Below are positions 31,121 through 40,735 of a stretch of 64,000 nt of DNA, piece by piece. The DNA comes from CAZSBG01 sp964605145. Its GTDB lineage: Bacteria; Zhuqueibacterota; Zhuqueibacteria; Thermofontimicrobiales; Thermofontimicrobiaceae. Both the position numbers and the translations under genes were made by a program. The notes below the pieces were generated by a model that was not told the DNA's origin, ran no database searches, and saw nothing but the letters and a program-made list of their open reading frames with translations. The stretch is from NCBI GenBank assembly GCA_964605145.1, contig CAZSBG010000004.1, forward strand, positions 52,612 through 116,611. The letters are read 5' to 3'. Every line of letters begins with the position of its first letter. Position 1 is the stretch's first letter.

Positions 31121-31872
31121 GTCCGGCCAACAGAAGATGGGTTGAGTCTCCTGAAAATCTGGAACTGCGGGAAGACGAAATCCAGGTTTGGAAGGTCGAT
31201 TTGAAAGCCCCGGTCGCGCAAATTAAAGCGTTCAGAGAAATTTTATCTGCTGATGAAATTAAACGCGCTGACCGGTTCTATTTTCAAAAGGACAGGGATG
31301 CGTTTACAGTGGCCAGAGCCGCTCTCCGGCACGTATTGAGTCGGTTCTTAAATTTCAAGCCGGAAGCGATTGAATTCGAATACAATTCGTATGGCAAACC
31401 TTTTCTGAAGTCGGGATTCAGTCGTGGAAACCTTCAGTTCAATCTATCCCATTCCCATAAATTAGCGCTGATTGCAGTGACCTGTGATCATGAAATTGGT
31501 ATCGATGTTGAGTATATCCGGGACGATCTTTCAGATTTGAAAATTGCCGAGCGTTTTTTTTCAAAGGCTGAAGTGGCTGAACTGAAACGCGTTCACCCTG
31601 CAAAACAGCGAATCGCTTTTTTCAATTGCTGGACGCGCAAGGAAGCGTTCATCAAAGCAAAAGGGAAGGGACTTTCCATTCCACTTGATCAATTCGACGT
31701 ATCGCTCAAGCCGGGGGACCCTGCGGCATTAGTGAAAACGCGATATGAAACCGAGGACGCCGCTAACTGGTCGATCATTGACGTGTCGCCCGAATCAGGG
31801 TATCGCGGCGCCATAGCGATTCCCGCAAAAAAAAAGCATGCAAAGTACTGGCTGTTTTCAACACAACGTTAG
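31117..31872 (+). CDS. 4'-phosphopantetheinyl transferase, Sfp type
   Basis: 251 residues with a GTG start overlapping the thioesterase stop (GTGA) and GAGGAGAG just upstream. Family motifs visible are GIDVEYI (Mg-binding Asp and Glu) near residue 128 and FNCWTRKEAFIKAKGKGL near residue 169. The enzyme moves phosphopantetheine from CoA to the carrier-protein serines, activating the eight carrier domains in this cluster. Sitting in the same locus makes it the dedicated activator. Confidence 0.95.
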   Translation: MSPANRRWVESPENLELREDEIQVWKVDLKAPVAQIKAFREILSADEIKRADRFYFQKDRDAFTVARAALRHVLSRFLNFKPEAIEFEYNSYGKPFLKSGFSRGNLQFNLSHSHKLALIAVTCDHEIGIDVEYIRDDLSDLKIAERFFSKAEVAELKRVHPAKQRIAFFNCWTRKEAFIKAKGKGLSIPLDQFDVSLKPGDPAALVKTRYETEDAANWSIIDVSPESGYRGAIAIPAKKKHAKYWLFSTQR

Positions 31873-31904
31873 CTGACTCAATTCATCCTTGATGATTTTT
31901 TCAA

Positions 31905-32744
31905 TTATCGGATGAAGCGAACAAATTCATCAATTCCTCTTCTGCCGGAAGCTTCAGGAACCGATGCCGGATACCCCAGCGGCGTGACAGTTGCCACATA
32001 ATGATGTTTTGGAATGCCCAGCTCCTGCTTCACATCATCCCGATCCATGGCTGCAATCCAGCACGTGCCCAAACCAAAATTCCACGCTGATAAAATGAAA
32101 TGATAGGCTGCAATGCAGCCGTCCTGCTCCGGACGAAGTGTTTTCTCATTGTCCGCACATACAGCCACTGCCAGCGGCGCCCTGCCGATTGGTGCACTGC
32201 TGCTATTTCTTCGTGTGGCAAGGAATTTCAGTGTTTCCGGCTTTTCAATGACGAGAAAATAGTACGATTGCGAATTCCTGGAGGTCGGGGCAAAGCGGCA
32301 CTGCCCAAATATTTGTGAGAGGATCTCCCTGGAAATTCTGCGATCCTGAAAGTGACGAATGCTGCGGCGCGTCAACATAAGTTCGTCACCCTGTAAATAG
32401 GGGGGAAGCTCGTGTAAGAATGACTGAAATTCCAACATCCGATTTTCCGGGTCCCGGGCAAAGAACTGATAGATGGCATAATCGTTATTCTTTTCAGGTG
32501 GCGCAAGGGCAATGGATTTCAGCACCTGAAATTTGGCGCCCACTTGGTTTACAGTCGGGTAGAAAAATGTGATCATACCGGCTGTATCCACCTCGTCCCG
32601 TTGGCAAAATCCCAGGAGCATGTTATTATCTTTGAAAATGATGCAGTCTTTCTGTTCCAGCCAGGTTTCCATTCCAAGAGATGTAGAATAGAACTCGCGG
32701 AGTTCGTTAAGATTTTGGGTCTTATAAAAAATGATTCCAGACAT
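31905..32744 (-). CDS. VOC (glyoxalase-like) domain fused to nitroreductase
   Basis: 279 residues on the opposite strand, convergent with the transferase gene. Residues 1 to about 115 form a VOC/glyoxalase-like fold (LREFYSTSLGMETW, then NRMLEFQSF). From about residue 120 a nitroreductase follows (RRSIRHFQDRRIS, APTSRNSQSYYF, and a C-terminal GYPASVPEASGRR). Nitroreductases use FMN and NAD(P)H. VOC domains bind metal or small ligands; here the metal residues are not obvious. AAGGAAG precedes the ATG. The fusion is uncommon, and it may be a redox enzyme unrelated to the peptide cluster. Confidence 0.85.
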   Translation of the reverse strand: MSGIIFYKTQNLNELREFYSTSLGMETWLEQKDCIIFKDNNMLLGFCQRDEVDTAGMITFFYPTVNQVGAKFQVLKSIALAPPEKNNDYAIYQFFARDPENRMLEFQSFLHELPPYLQGDELMLTRRSIRHFQDRRISREILSQIFGQCRFAPTSRNSQSYYFLVIEKPETLKFLATRRNSSSAPIGRAPLAVAVCADNEKTLRPEQDGCIAAYHFILSAWNFGLGTCWIAAMDRDDVKQELGIPKHHYVATVTPLGYPASVPEASGRRGIDEFVRFIR

Positions 32745-33041
32745 GGTACCTTCCTTTTTTAGATGATTGCAAGGGAACCTTTAAATTTACCAAATGAAAG
32801 GTTTGTAGTCAATCTCAAAATTATTTTTTTACTTGATTTTATCAAAAAAATCAAATACTTTAATAGAAATCATTGATAGATTTCGGTGGAATTAATCACA
32901 TATTATATTAGTCTTTTGTGGCGCTAAGGGAAAGGCTCTGCTATGGGAATGAAAATTAAAATATTGTCAGGCTTCCTATTATTGTCATTTATGTTCCTAC
33001 TAAATTTGGAAATGAATAACTAAATAACTCTAAAAAATCTT
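32745..33041. other. Divergent intergenic region
   Basis: About 300 AT-rich bases between divergent genes, so promoters for both are expected. An inverted repeat TTGATTTT...AAAATCAA lies near 32833-32854. I see no RNA gene. Confidence 0.4.
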
Positions 33042-33767
33042 ATGGTAGAACAACTTATTCTATTATCTCTGCTTACTTTGCTGGCCTCGGTCATCGGCAC
33101 AATCAGTGGCTTCGGAATTTCAAGTATCATGATTCCGATTATGTCACTGTTTTATCCGTTGCCGCTTACGTTGCTCTTTGTGGCGATCATTCATCTTTTT
33201 GGTGATATCTGGAAAATAGTATTCTTTCGGAGAAGTGCTAACTGGAGAATCATCCTGTTGTTTGGAATTCCCGGCATCCTGTTCAGTTACGTGGGCGCCA
33301 CAATGTCGTTCAATGTGCCTGCCAACACACTGAAGCAGCTTCTCGGCGGATTTTTGCTGGTATATGTTTTATTTCTTATTTATCAGCAAAACTGGAAACT
33401 CACGGCCACTAATTCATCGTCCATTTTGGGGGGATCATTGTCTGGAATTTTTGCCGGCATATTTGGTGTGGGCGGGGCCGTCCGCAGTGCATTCCTGATG
33501 GCATATAATTTACCCAAAGAAATGTTCATATTTACATCCGGCATGATTGCGCTTTTTGTCGATGTCACGCGTATCACAAAATACCTGATGGGCGGAACAA
33601 CCATGCCAGTGAATTTTTTATATATTCTATTTGTGCTTGTGCCCCTTTCGCTGCTGGGCGCATATATTGCCAAGCGAATCGTTGACAAGGTATCACAAAA
33701 ATTATTTCGAATTATTATTGCCGTATTGCTTGGCCTCATTGCTGTGAAATATTTGTTGTTCATTTAA
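33042..33767 (+). CDS. TauE/SafE-family membrane permease
   Basis: 241 residues, nearly all hydrophobic, with about eight membrane segments. The first helix holds the family motif SVIGTISGFGISSIMIP, and the second half repeats it as GIFAGIFGVGGAVRSAFLM. The family exports sulfite or organosulfonates in characterised cases; the substrate here is unknown. It could handle sulfite from sulfur metabolism, and a sulfotransferase lies 5 kb away, but no direct link is visible. Confidence 0.85.
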   Translation: MVEQLILLSLLTLLASVIGTISGFGISSIMIPIMSLFYPLPLTLLFVAIIHLFGDIWKIVFFRRSANWRIILLFGIPGILFSYVGATMSFNVPANTLKQLLGGFLLVYVLFLIYQQNWKLTATNSSSILGGSLSGIFAGIFGVGGAVRSAFLMAYNLPKEMFIFTSGMIALFVDVTRITKYLMGGTTMPVNFLYILFVLVPLSLLGAYIAKRIVDKVSQKLFRIIIAVLLGLIAVKYLLFI

Positions 33768-33990
33768 CCTGGATTATTCATTGTAATTCATTAAGGAATC
33801 CAGATAGCCTGAATGGTGCTTAATTCAGAATTCGTTATATCAAACTCTGTTAAATTTCACACATCTCGTTAATCTTTTTAATAACATTTATTTATATATG
33901 TTTAGGTTGAAATCTGTGAATAATTCAGGTTAAGAAGATTGAATAGTGTTAGAAAATCGGTTAAATCAAAAACTTGTAAGGAGAATCCTG

Positions 33991-34188
33991 ATGGATGAAG
34001 ATAAGAATGGATTTTTTTTAGATGATGGGACAAAAGTTGACCCGAATCTAATTCCCAAACCCGGTCTTTGCCTCACCTGTGTGCATGATAATGACCCTGC
34101 CCAGGAAATGCTCTGCACTCTAACCCGAATTGACCAGATGGATGATGAAGAATTCATCTGCGAAGCCTATCGACAAGTGGAGTTCTGA
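33991..34188 (+). CDS. Small cysteine-containing protein, unknown
   Basis: 65 residues. ATG 33991 has AAGGAG seven bases upstream. The protein is acidic and carries CLTCVHDND, then LCTL and FICEAY, four cysteines in all that could bind a metal such as zinc. I do not recognise the family. It stands alone between two transporter genes with more than 200 bases on each side. Confidence 0.65.
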   Translation: MDEDKNGFFLDDGTKVDPNLIPKPGLCLTCVHDNDPAQEMLCTLTRIDQMDDEEFICEAYRQVEF

Positions 34189-34453
34189 ATTCGATCGTTC
34201 AGTTCCCACGATTCCTGAATACTTGCTGCTTCCTAAATATTTTTTTTATTTGCCGCGATATCGACTCATTCGAGGAATGTTTCATTAGTATAAAGAAATA
34301 TTTATTATCTTCGATCAGTCATTGATTAATAGAACCGCTGTGGTGTTATACATATTTTTAGGAAAGCGGTAAATGTTCGAATCTATCGCTCAATACGTAA
34401 ATTTTTTTCCTGATTACTACTCGTAAACAAATCTAAAGGAGACTGTTTCTAAA

Positions 34454-35875
34454 ATGCATTTAGTTGATTATATTATATTTGTTCTTTATTTAATGACGGT
34501 ACTGGGAATCGGTGTTTATTTTTTCTTTCGAAACAAGAATGCTGAAGACTATTATGTAGGCGGCAGAAGCATCGACGCGAAGCATGTTGGCCTTTCGATC
34601 GTGGCTACGGATGTTGGGGGAGGATTCTCAATCGGGCTTGGCGGCCTCGGATTCACCATGGGCCTGGCCGGGAGCTGGCTTTTATTTACCGGACTCCTGG
34701 GCGCCTGGTTGTCGGCAGTGCTGATAATTCCCCGGTTGAAACGCATTGATAGAAAATACGGCATGTTCACCTATTCAGATTTTTTGAAAACACGCTACAG
34801 TAGTTACGTGGCAATTCTCGCTGCTCTCATTTCCGGGATCGGCTATCTGGGATTTACCGGCGGGCAGATACTCGCCGGGGCAAAACTTGCGTCAGCAACT
34901 GTGTTCTCTAATCTTCCATTAGACATGGATCCCATGACATTTTCATTATTTGTCCTTGCAGTGATCACCATTGGATACACCGTAATCGGGGGGCTAAAAG
35001 CGGTTATTTATACGGACACCTTCCAGTGGATCATTCTTCTCACCGGATTAATATTTGTAACAATCCCGGTGGCAATATACAAAATCGGCGGTATCACTGT
35101 AATAATGGAAAAGTTGCCTGCGAGTCATTTTGATTTGTTGAACATTTCTCCTGTCACGTTCATTAATTGGATGGTGACGATCATCCCAATTTGGCTTGTT
35201 GCGATGACCCTATATCAGAGAATGTTTGCCTGCCGCGATGAAGCCGAAGCAAAAAAAGCCTGGTACATTGCCGGTATCTTCGAATATCCGATTATGGCGT
35301 TTATGGGAGTGATACTCGGCATGTGCGCTCGCGTTGTTTTTCCTGAAGCCGAGCCGGAACACGGTCTTCCGATGCTCATAAAAGAGGTGCTGCCGATTGG
35401 TGTGACCGGTATTGTCATTGCATCCTATTTTTCTGCGATTATGTCCACAGCAGATAGCTGTATGATGGCCTCATCCGGAAATTTTGTCAACGACATTATC
35501 GAAAAACTGTTCATAAAAGACGCACCAGAAAAAAAGATTTTTCGAATATCACAAATCGTCACATTTTTAATTGGCACTGGCGCGCTGGTGCTGGCTGCGT
35601 ATTTTAATACTGTGTTGAATGCAATATTATCTGCCTATTCATTCATGGTATCAGGTTTATTCATTCCAACATTGGGCGCTTATTTTTGGAAGAAAGGGAC
35701 TTCATTTGCAGCGTTTTCTGCCATGCTGACCGGCGGCGGATTTTCATTGGTCGCTATTATTTTTAATTTTAAAATGCCGTATGGTTTCGACGCGAGTCTT
35801 TTTGGTATTCTCATTTCACTGTTTTTCTTTGTCTTATTTTCATATTTGAAACCGGAAAGGTTTTTCAAAGTATAA
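34454..35875 (+). CDS. Sodium:solute symporter (SSS family)
   Basis: 473 residues with 12 to 13 membrane segments. The start (YIIFVLYLMTVLGIGVYFFF) leads into the family block NAEDYYVGGRSI, then ATDVGGGFSIGLGGLGFTMG. A second conserved stretch is SYFSAIMSTADSCMMASSGNF, whose Ser and Thr usually help bind sodium. The family couples sodium entry to uptake of proline, sugars, carboxylates or similar solutes; the substrate cannot be read here. AAAGGAGA lies upstream of the ATG. Confidence 0.93.
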   Translation: MHLVDYIIFVLYLMTVLGIGVYFFFRNKNAEDYYVGGRSIDAKHVGLSIVATDVGGGFSIGLGGLGFTMGLAGSWLLFTGLLGAWLSAVLIIPRLKRIDRKYGMFTYSDFLKTRYSSYVAILAALISGIGYLGFTGGQILAGAKLASATVFSNLPLDMDPMTFSLFVLAVITIGYTVIGGLKAVIYTDTFQWIILLTGLIFVTIPVAIYKIGGITVIMEKLPASHFDLLNISPVTFINWMVTIIPIWLVAMTLYQRMFACRDEAEAKKAWYIAGIFEYPIMAFMGVILGMCARVVFPEAEPEHGLPMLIKEVLPIGVTGIVIASYFSAIMSTADSCMMASSGNFVNDIIEKLFIKDAPEKKIFRISQIVTFLIGTGALVLAAYFNTVLNAILSAYSFMVSGLFIPTLGAYFWKKGTSFAAFSAMLTGGGFSLVAIIFNFKMPYGFDASLFGILISLFFFVLFSYLKPERFFKV

Positions 35876-36040
35876 CATGGGCTGATGAAATATCTTAACT
35901 CTTTCGAAAATTTGCGTCTTCTAATTCAGCATATTGTTGACCCTGAATTACTGATTAATTCTGTCCGTTTTATGACCGATAAAATTAATGGGACTGCGTC
36001 GTTTAATCGTGAGGAGTTTTCAATTTTCAGCTAAAATGTG

Positions 36041-36068
36041 TTGACATTTTCGAAATTATTTATAAATT
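36041..36068 (+). promoter_or_regulatory. Sigma-70-like promoter before trkA
   Basis: TTGACA at 36041-36046, a 16-base spacer and TAAATT at 36063-36068. The -35 box is perfect. It stands about 100 bases before the trkA start and probably drives trkA-trkH. Confidence 0.5.
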
Positions 36069-36169
36069 AGTTCTTTTGTCTGAAAACGTGGATTAGGATG
36101 ATCTGGAAGAGGATTAAATCAATTGGATTTAGCCAGAAATAAATTGAATGTATTGAACAGGATGGAATA

Positions 36170-37510
36170 TTGAATATCATCATCGTAGGCGCCGGAGATA
36201 TTGGATACAACCTGGCGAAAATGCTTTCATTTGAAAAACACGATATTTCGTTGATCGCGAAAAATCCGGACAACTATACCCGTGCAGTGAATACCCTGGA
36301 TGCCAATGTGCTGCTGGGTAGCGGTTCGAGTTTTGCTAAACTGGAACAGGCCGGTGTTCGGGCAGCAGATCTGGTTGTGGCTGTCACTGATTCTGATGAA
36401 GTCAATTTATTGGTGGCTATTACTGCCAGGGAATATGGCGTTGGACGAACAGTGGCTCGCGTGAAAAACGTGGAATTTATGCGACCCGATTCGCCCATTA
36501 ACAAAGATAAATTTAAAATCGATATGCTCATCCACCCCGAATCTGTGGTTGCTCAGAATACAGTGAGTTTGCTGAAACAGACCGCAGCGACAGATTTTAT
36601 TGAATTTGCAAAAGGCAAAATTATTGTGATGGGAATCCAGTTGGATAGATCACAAAAATTTTTCAATATCCCCTTGAGCGATCTGGCTCGGACGTATGAA
36701 GACTTCGTTTTTCGAGTTGTGGCGATTCATCGCAAAGAGGTCACGAAAATCCCGGGCGGAAACGATGTTTTATTGCCCAATGACAGAATTTTTGTCATGG
36801 TCGCCAAAGAAAATGTGCAGGATGTCATCCGCATTACCGGCAAGGAAAATGTCAAAGTCGAAGATGTCATGATTTTGGGTGGCGGGCAAATTGGCTATAC
36901 CATTGCCCGCGAACTGGAAAAAGAATATAACGTCAAAATAATCGAAGCCAACATTGATAAAACTTATGATTTGGCGGATAAGCTGGGGAAAGCCCTCGTC
37001 ATCAAGGGGGATGGGTTAGATCTGGATTTACTGGCAATGGAAGGTATCGTTGATATGGATGCCTTTATTGCAGTCACTGGTGACGATGAAACCAATATTG
37101 TATCCTGTCTTCTGGCCAAACATCTGAAAGTTGCCAAGATAATTTCATTGATTAATAAAACAGAATATTGGCCAATAATCCCCACCATTGGTATAGATGC
37201 CTACATTTCCAAACAATTGCTCACCGTGAACCGAATTCTCAAATTTATCCGGAGAGGCTCGGTTGTGAACGTTGCTACAATTCCCGGTATTTCTGCTGAA
37301 GTTATTGAGTTAGTTACAAATCCCGGCTCCAGGATAACGAAAAAACCACTGCGCAATATTGGTTTTCCGGAAGACGCAATCGTCGGCGCTGTGATGCGTG
37401 AAAATAATGTCTTTATTCCGGATGGAGATGCGAAAATTGAAGCGGGCGATAAAGTCGTGGTTTTTGCACTTCCTTCTGATATTCATGAAGTGGAGAAATT
37501 GTTCAATTAA
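36170..37510 (+). CDS. trkA: Trk potassium uptake regulatory protein TrkA
   Basis: 446 residues with a TTG start; no in-frame ATG with a ribosome site lies upstream, and AGGATGG precedes the TTG. Two RCK units are visible, each with an NAD-binding glycine motif: GAGDIGYNLA at residue 7 and GGGQIGYTIA near residue 240. The protein is the cytoplasmic gating ring of the Trk potassium channel and responds to nucleotides. trkH follows 29 bases later, so the two form one unit. Confidence 0.96.
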   Translation: MNIIIVGAGDIGYNLAKMLSFEKHDISLIAKNPDNYTRAVNTLDANVLLGSGSSFAKLEQAGVRAADLVVAVTDSDEVNLLVAITAREYGVGRTVARVKNVEFMRPDSPINKDKFKIDMLIHPESVVAQNTVSLLKQTAATDFIEFAKGKIIVMGIQLDRSQKFFNIPLSDLARTYEDFVFRVVAIHRKEVTKIPGGNDVLLPNDRIFVMVAKENVQDVIRITGKENVKVEDVMILGGGQIGYTIARELEKEYNVKIIEANIDKTYDLADKLGKALVIKGDGLDLDLLAMEGIVDMDAFIAVTGDDETNIVSCLLAKHLKVAKIISLINKTEYWPIIPTIGIDAYISKQLLTVNRILKFIRRGSVVNVATIPGISAEVIELVTNPGSRITKKPLRNIGFPEDAIVGAVMRENNVFIPDGDAKIEAGDKVVVFALPSDIHEVEKLFN

Positions 37511-37539
37511 TGGTGATTATTTCAAACTAATAACTCAAC

Positions 37540-38985
37540 ATGATAAATTATCGCGCTGTCATTCAAATACTAAGTGCACTGCTCATTTTTTTGGCAATTT
37601 CGCTCATTGCTCCGGCTGCCATCGCCTACTTTTACCAGGAGGATGATTTCAATGCGTTTGTCATCACCATTGCTATTTCGCTGGTGCTCGGTGTCAGTGG
37701 ATTGATTAGCAGCAAAACCAAACGGGAGCTGCGTCCTAAAGATGGATTTCTGATTGTGACTGCCGGCTGGATTTTATTTGCGCTGATTGGAGCGCTGCCG
37801 TTCAATATTTCCGGATTTATTCCGTCCTATGCTGATGCATTTTTCGAGACCATGTCAGGATTCACCACAACAGGCGCTTCGATTTTGAATAATATCGAAG
37901 CGTTGCCTCATGGCTTGCTTTTCTGGCGATCGCTGACGCACTGGTTAGGGGGAATGGGAATAATTCTACTTTCTCTTGCGATTCTGCCATTATTGGGCAT
38001 TGGGGGAATGCAGCTTTTTAAAGCAGAAGTGCCAGGCCCCACGCCGGATAAACTCACCCCCCGGCTGAAGAATACGGCCAAGCTTCTCTGGGGAGTTTAC
38101 GCGCTCATCAGCCTGGCAGAAACCATCGCACTCAAGCTGGCCGGCATGACCTGGTTCGATGCGCTTTGTCATACATTTGGCACCATGGCGACCGGCGGAT
38201 TTTCCACCAAAAACGCCAGCGTGGGGCACTATAATAGCGCAACTATTGATTTTATCATCGTTGTTTTTATGATTTTGGCCGGGTTGAATTTCGCCCTCCA
38301 CTATCGCGCATTACGGGGGAAACCCCTTGTCTACAAGAAAGATCCTGAAGCAATGTTCTTTATCGCAATGATTGGTTTGTCCACACTGATCATCGGGGTT
38401 GATGTCTGGAAAGTGACAAGCCATCATCTCGGAAAATCGATTCAGTACACGTTGTTCCAGGTTGTTTCAATTCTAACGACCACCGGGTATGGCACGGCCG
38501 ATTATGAACAGTGGTCCAATTTATCCCAGGTGATTCTATTTTTACTCATGTTTTTCGGCGGTTGCGCCGGATCGACCGGGGGGGGGATCAAAATTATTCG
38601 CATTGTCATTTTGATGAAGCTGGGACTTAACGAGATAAAGCGACTGATCCACCCGCAGGCTGTTTTTTCCATTCGAATCGGGAGTATGGCTGTTCCCCGT
38701 GATATTGCCGGCAACATCGCAGGCTTCTTTTTGTGTCATATTTTTCTGACCGTTTTCGGGATTTTGTTTATGAGTTCCCTGGGACTGGATTTCGAAACGG
38801 CGTTCAGCAGCGTTGCCGCCAATATCAACAATATCGGTCCCGGACTGGGCGCTGTCGGGCCAACAGATAATTACGCAAATATTCCGGTCATTGGCAAATG
38901 GTTCCTGAGCCTGCTCATGTTAGCCGGCCGACTGGAGATTTTCACTGTGCTGGTTTTATTCACATTTTCATTCTGGAAAAAATAA
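37540..38985 (+). CDS. trkH: Trk potassium uptake channel TrkH
   Basis: 481 residues, polytopic. The four pore loops of the TrkH/KtrB fold can be seen, for example FFETMSGFTTTGASIL, FGTMATGGFSTKNA, SILTTTGYGTADYEQW and SSVAANINNIGPGLG. It conducts potassium inward under control of TrkA encoded just upstream. Confidence 0.96.
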   Translation: MINYRAVIQILSALLIFLAISLIAPAAIAYFYQEDDFNAFVITIAISLVLGVSGLISSKTKRELRPKDGFLIVTAGWILFALIGALPFNISGFIPSYADAFFETMSGFTTTGASILNNIEALPHGLLFWRSLTHWLGGMGIILLSLAILPLLGIGGMQLFKAEVPGPTPDKLTPRLKNTAKLLWGVYALISLAETIALKLAGMTWFDALCHTFGTMATGGFSTKNASVGHYNSATIDFIIVVFMILAGLNFALHYRALRGKPLVYKKDPEAMFFIAMIGLSTLIIGVDVWKVTSHHLGKSIQYTLFQVVSILTTTGYGTADYEQWSNLSQVILFLLMFFGGCAGSTGGGIKIIRIVILMKLGLNEIKRLIHPQAVFSIRIGSMAVPRDIAGNIAGFFLCHIFLTVFGILFMSSLGLDFETAFSSVAANINNIGPGLGAVGPTDNYANIPVIGKWFLSLLMLAGRLEIFTVLVLFTFSFWKK

Positions 38986-39086
38986 TTGATCCGAATTAAG
39001 AATCTCGCCTTACGTAATTGAATGAAGACTAAAATGCTCGTTGGATCAAATAATTCCTGCTGCAAGCCTGTGTCAATACATTTCAG

Positions 39087-39115
39087 TTGATTTAACCCTG
39101 TATTTTTGCTATATT
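39087..39115 (+). promoter_or_regulatory. Sigma-70-like promoter before larE
   Basis: TTGATT at 39087-39092, a 17-base spacer and TATATT at 39110-39115. It lies 55 bases before the larE start and would serve the larE-larB-larC transcript. Confidence 0.5.
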
Positions 39116-39170
39116 ATTCCCACCTGTCAATGCGCTAAATTCGATATTCTTACATCAAAAGGACCGATGC

Positions 39171-39965
39171 ATGCTAAATACAAAATATAACCATTTGAAG
39201 GAAATATTAATTGATTTGAATAGTGTCGTGATTGCATTCTCGGGCGGCGTGGACAGCAGTTTACTGTTGTACGTCGCATCACGAACATTGGGGGAAAAAG
39301 CTGTCGGTGTCACGGTGGTTTCTCCCAGCCAGCCGAATTACGAGCGCGAAGAAGCAGTGAAAATTGCACGATTTATAGGCGTAAAACATGAATTTCTTCA
39401 AAGCCACGAATTAGAAGATCCTGATTACCGGTCAAATCCACCTGAACGCTGCTATTTCTGCAAAAAGGAGATTTGTCACCAGTTATTCGATTATGCAGAG
39501 CGGAACGGTTTCGCCCATGTAGCTGATGGAACAAATGTCGACGACGCCGGCGATTTTCGCCCCGGCCAAAAAGCGGCTCAGGAATATGGAATGCGAAGTC
39601 CGCTCAAACAGGTAGGCTTCACCAAAGAAGATATCAAACAGATTTCCCGTCAATTGGGATTGCCGAATTGGGACCGTCCGTCCAATGCCTGCCTTGCCTC
39701 GCGAATTCCCTACGGCACACCGATAACACATGCCGTTCTCATGCAGATCGGTAAAGCTGAAGAAATACTCCGAAAAATGGGATGCGCTCAAATGCGCGTG
39801 AGGCATCATAACGAAACTGCCAGAATTGAAGTCCCTGAAAAATTATTTGATGTTCTCATCAAAAAAAGAAAATATATTATTGAAGAATTTAAAAAGCTTG
39901 GTTACTTTTACATTACGCTGGATTTGGAGGGATTTCGTTCCGGCAGTATGAATGAGGTGATTTAG
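39171..39965 (+). CDS. larE: ATP-dependent sacrificial sulfur transferase LarE
   Basis: 264 residues. The PP-loop is AFSGGVDSSLLLYV near residue 24. Other family blocks are NPPERCYFCKKEI and SNACLASRIPYGTPIT. LarE activates the carboxylates of the nicotinic acid-derived intermediate with ATP and adds sulfur for the nickel-pincer cofactor of lactate racemase. Some LarE proteins give up a cysteine sulfur; others use an iron-sulfur cluster. I cannot tell which from the cysteines seen. First gene of a tight lar operon. Confidence 0.93.
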   Translation: MLNTKYNHLKEILIDLNSVVIAFSGGVDSSLLLYVASRTLGEKAVGVTVVSPSQPNYEREEAVKIARFIGVKHEFLQSHELEDPDYRSNPPERCYFCKKEICHQLFDYAERNGFAHVADGTNVDDAGDFRPGQKAAQEYGMRSPLKQVGFTKEDIKQISRQLGLPNWDRPSNACLASRIPYGTPITHAVLMQIGKAEEILRKMGCAQMRVRHHNETARIEVPEKLFDVLIKKRKYIIEEFKKLGYFYITLDLEGFRSGSMNEVI

Positions 39966-39967
39966 TA

Positions 39968-40735
39968 ATGGACCTTGAAAAGGTTAGACAACTGCTTAAT
40001 GATGTGCAGTCAGGAAAAGTAGAGCCGGAGGTCGCGTTCGAAAATCTTCGGCGATTGCCAATTGAAAACCTCGGTTTTGCGCAGTTGGATACGCACCGTG
40101 CAATAAGGCAGGGTATGCCTGAAGTTGTTTTCTGCCAGAACAAAACGAATGAGCAGGCCATTGGAATTCTGGAACGTCTGTGGCATATGCACGATCGAGT
40201 GCTCGCCACGCGAGTGAGTCTGGAAATGGCAGAGGCAATTTCGTCACGAATACCGGGAGCTGATTATAACCGTGATTCCCGCCTGCTTAAGCTGATTCGC
40301 GGTGATCTTCCAAAACCGGCGGAAGACGCGCCTTTTGGCATGGTGCTCAGCGCCGGCACATCGGATCATCCGGTTGCCGAAGAAGCTGCTCAAACTCTGG
40401 AATTTTTCGGAAGCCGCGTGGAACGAGCGTACGATGTTGGTGTTGCCGGAATTCATCGCTTGCTGAACCAGTCGGAACGATTGTTCAATGCGGATGTTGT
40501 TGTAAGTGTCGCCGGAATGGAAGGCGCGTTAACCAGTGTTGTGGCCGGGCTGGTGGCATGCCCGGTGATCGGCGTGCCAACCAGCGTTGGGTATGGCGCG
40601 AACTTCGAGGGATTGGCCCCGCTGCTGTCCATGCTCAATTCGTGTGCTCTGGGCGTGGCAGTTGTCAATATTGATAATGGGTTCGGCGCGGGCGTATATG
40701 CACATTTAATTTTACAAAAACGAGGAGATCGATGA
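39968..40735 (+). CDS. larB: Pyridinium biscarboxylic acid synthase LarB
   Basis: 255 residues, starting two bases after larE. The C-terminal half resembles PurE-type AIR carboxylase (SAGTSDHPVAEEAA, VSVAGMEGALTSVVAGL, CPVIGVPTSVGYG). LarB carboxylates and hydrolyses nicotinic acid adenine dinucleotide to start the pincer cofactor pathway. The C-terminus overlaps larC by four bases. Confidence 0.95.
   Translation: MDLEKVRQLLNDVQSGKVEPEVAFENLRRLPIENLGFAQLDTHRAIRQGMPEVVFCQNKTNEQAIGILERLWHMHDRVLATRVSLEMAEAISSRIPGADYNRDSRLLKLIRGDLPKPAEDAPFGMVLSAGTSDHPVAEEAAQTLEFFGSRVERAYDVGVAGIHRLLNQSERLFNADVVVSVAGMEGALTSVVAGLVACPVIGVPTSVGYGANFEGLAPLLSMLNSCALGVAVVNIDNGFGAGVYAHLILQKRGDR

Noticed and set aside
31882..31916. 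Shared terminator between the convergent transferase and nitroreductase genes
   Set aside because: The TTCATCC/GGATGAA arms lie partly in coding sequence with a long loop and no clear T-tract.
32943..33023. A 26-codon hydrophobic ORF before the TauE-like gene
   Set aside because: It looks like a leader or signal-like peptide, but the ribosome site is weak and the frame is too short to support in AT-rich sequence.
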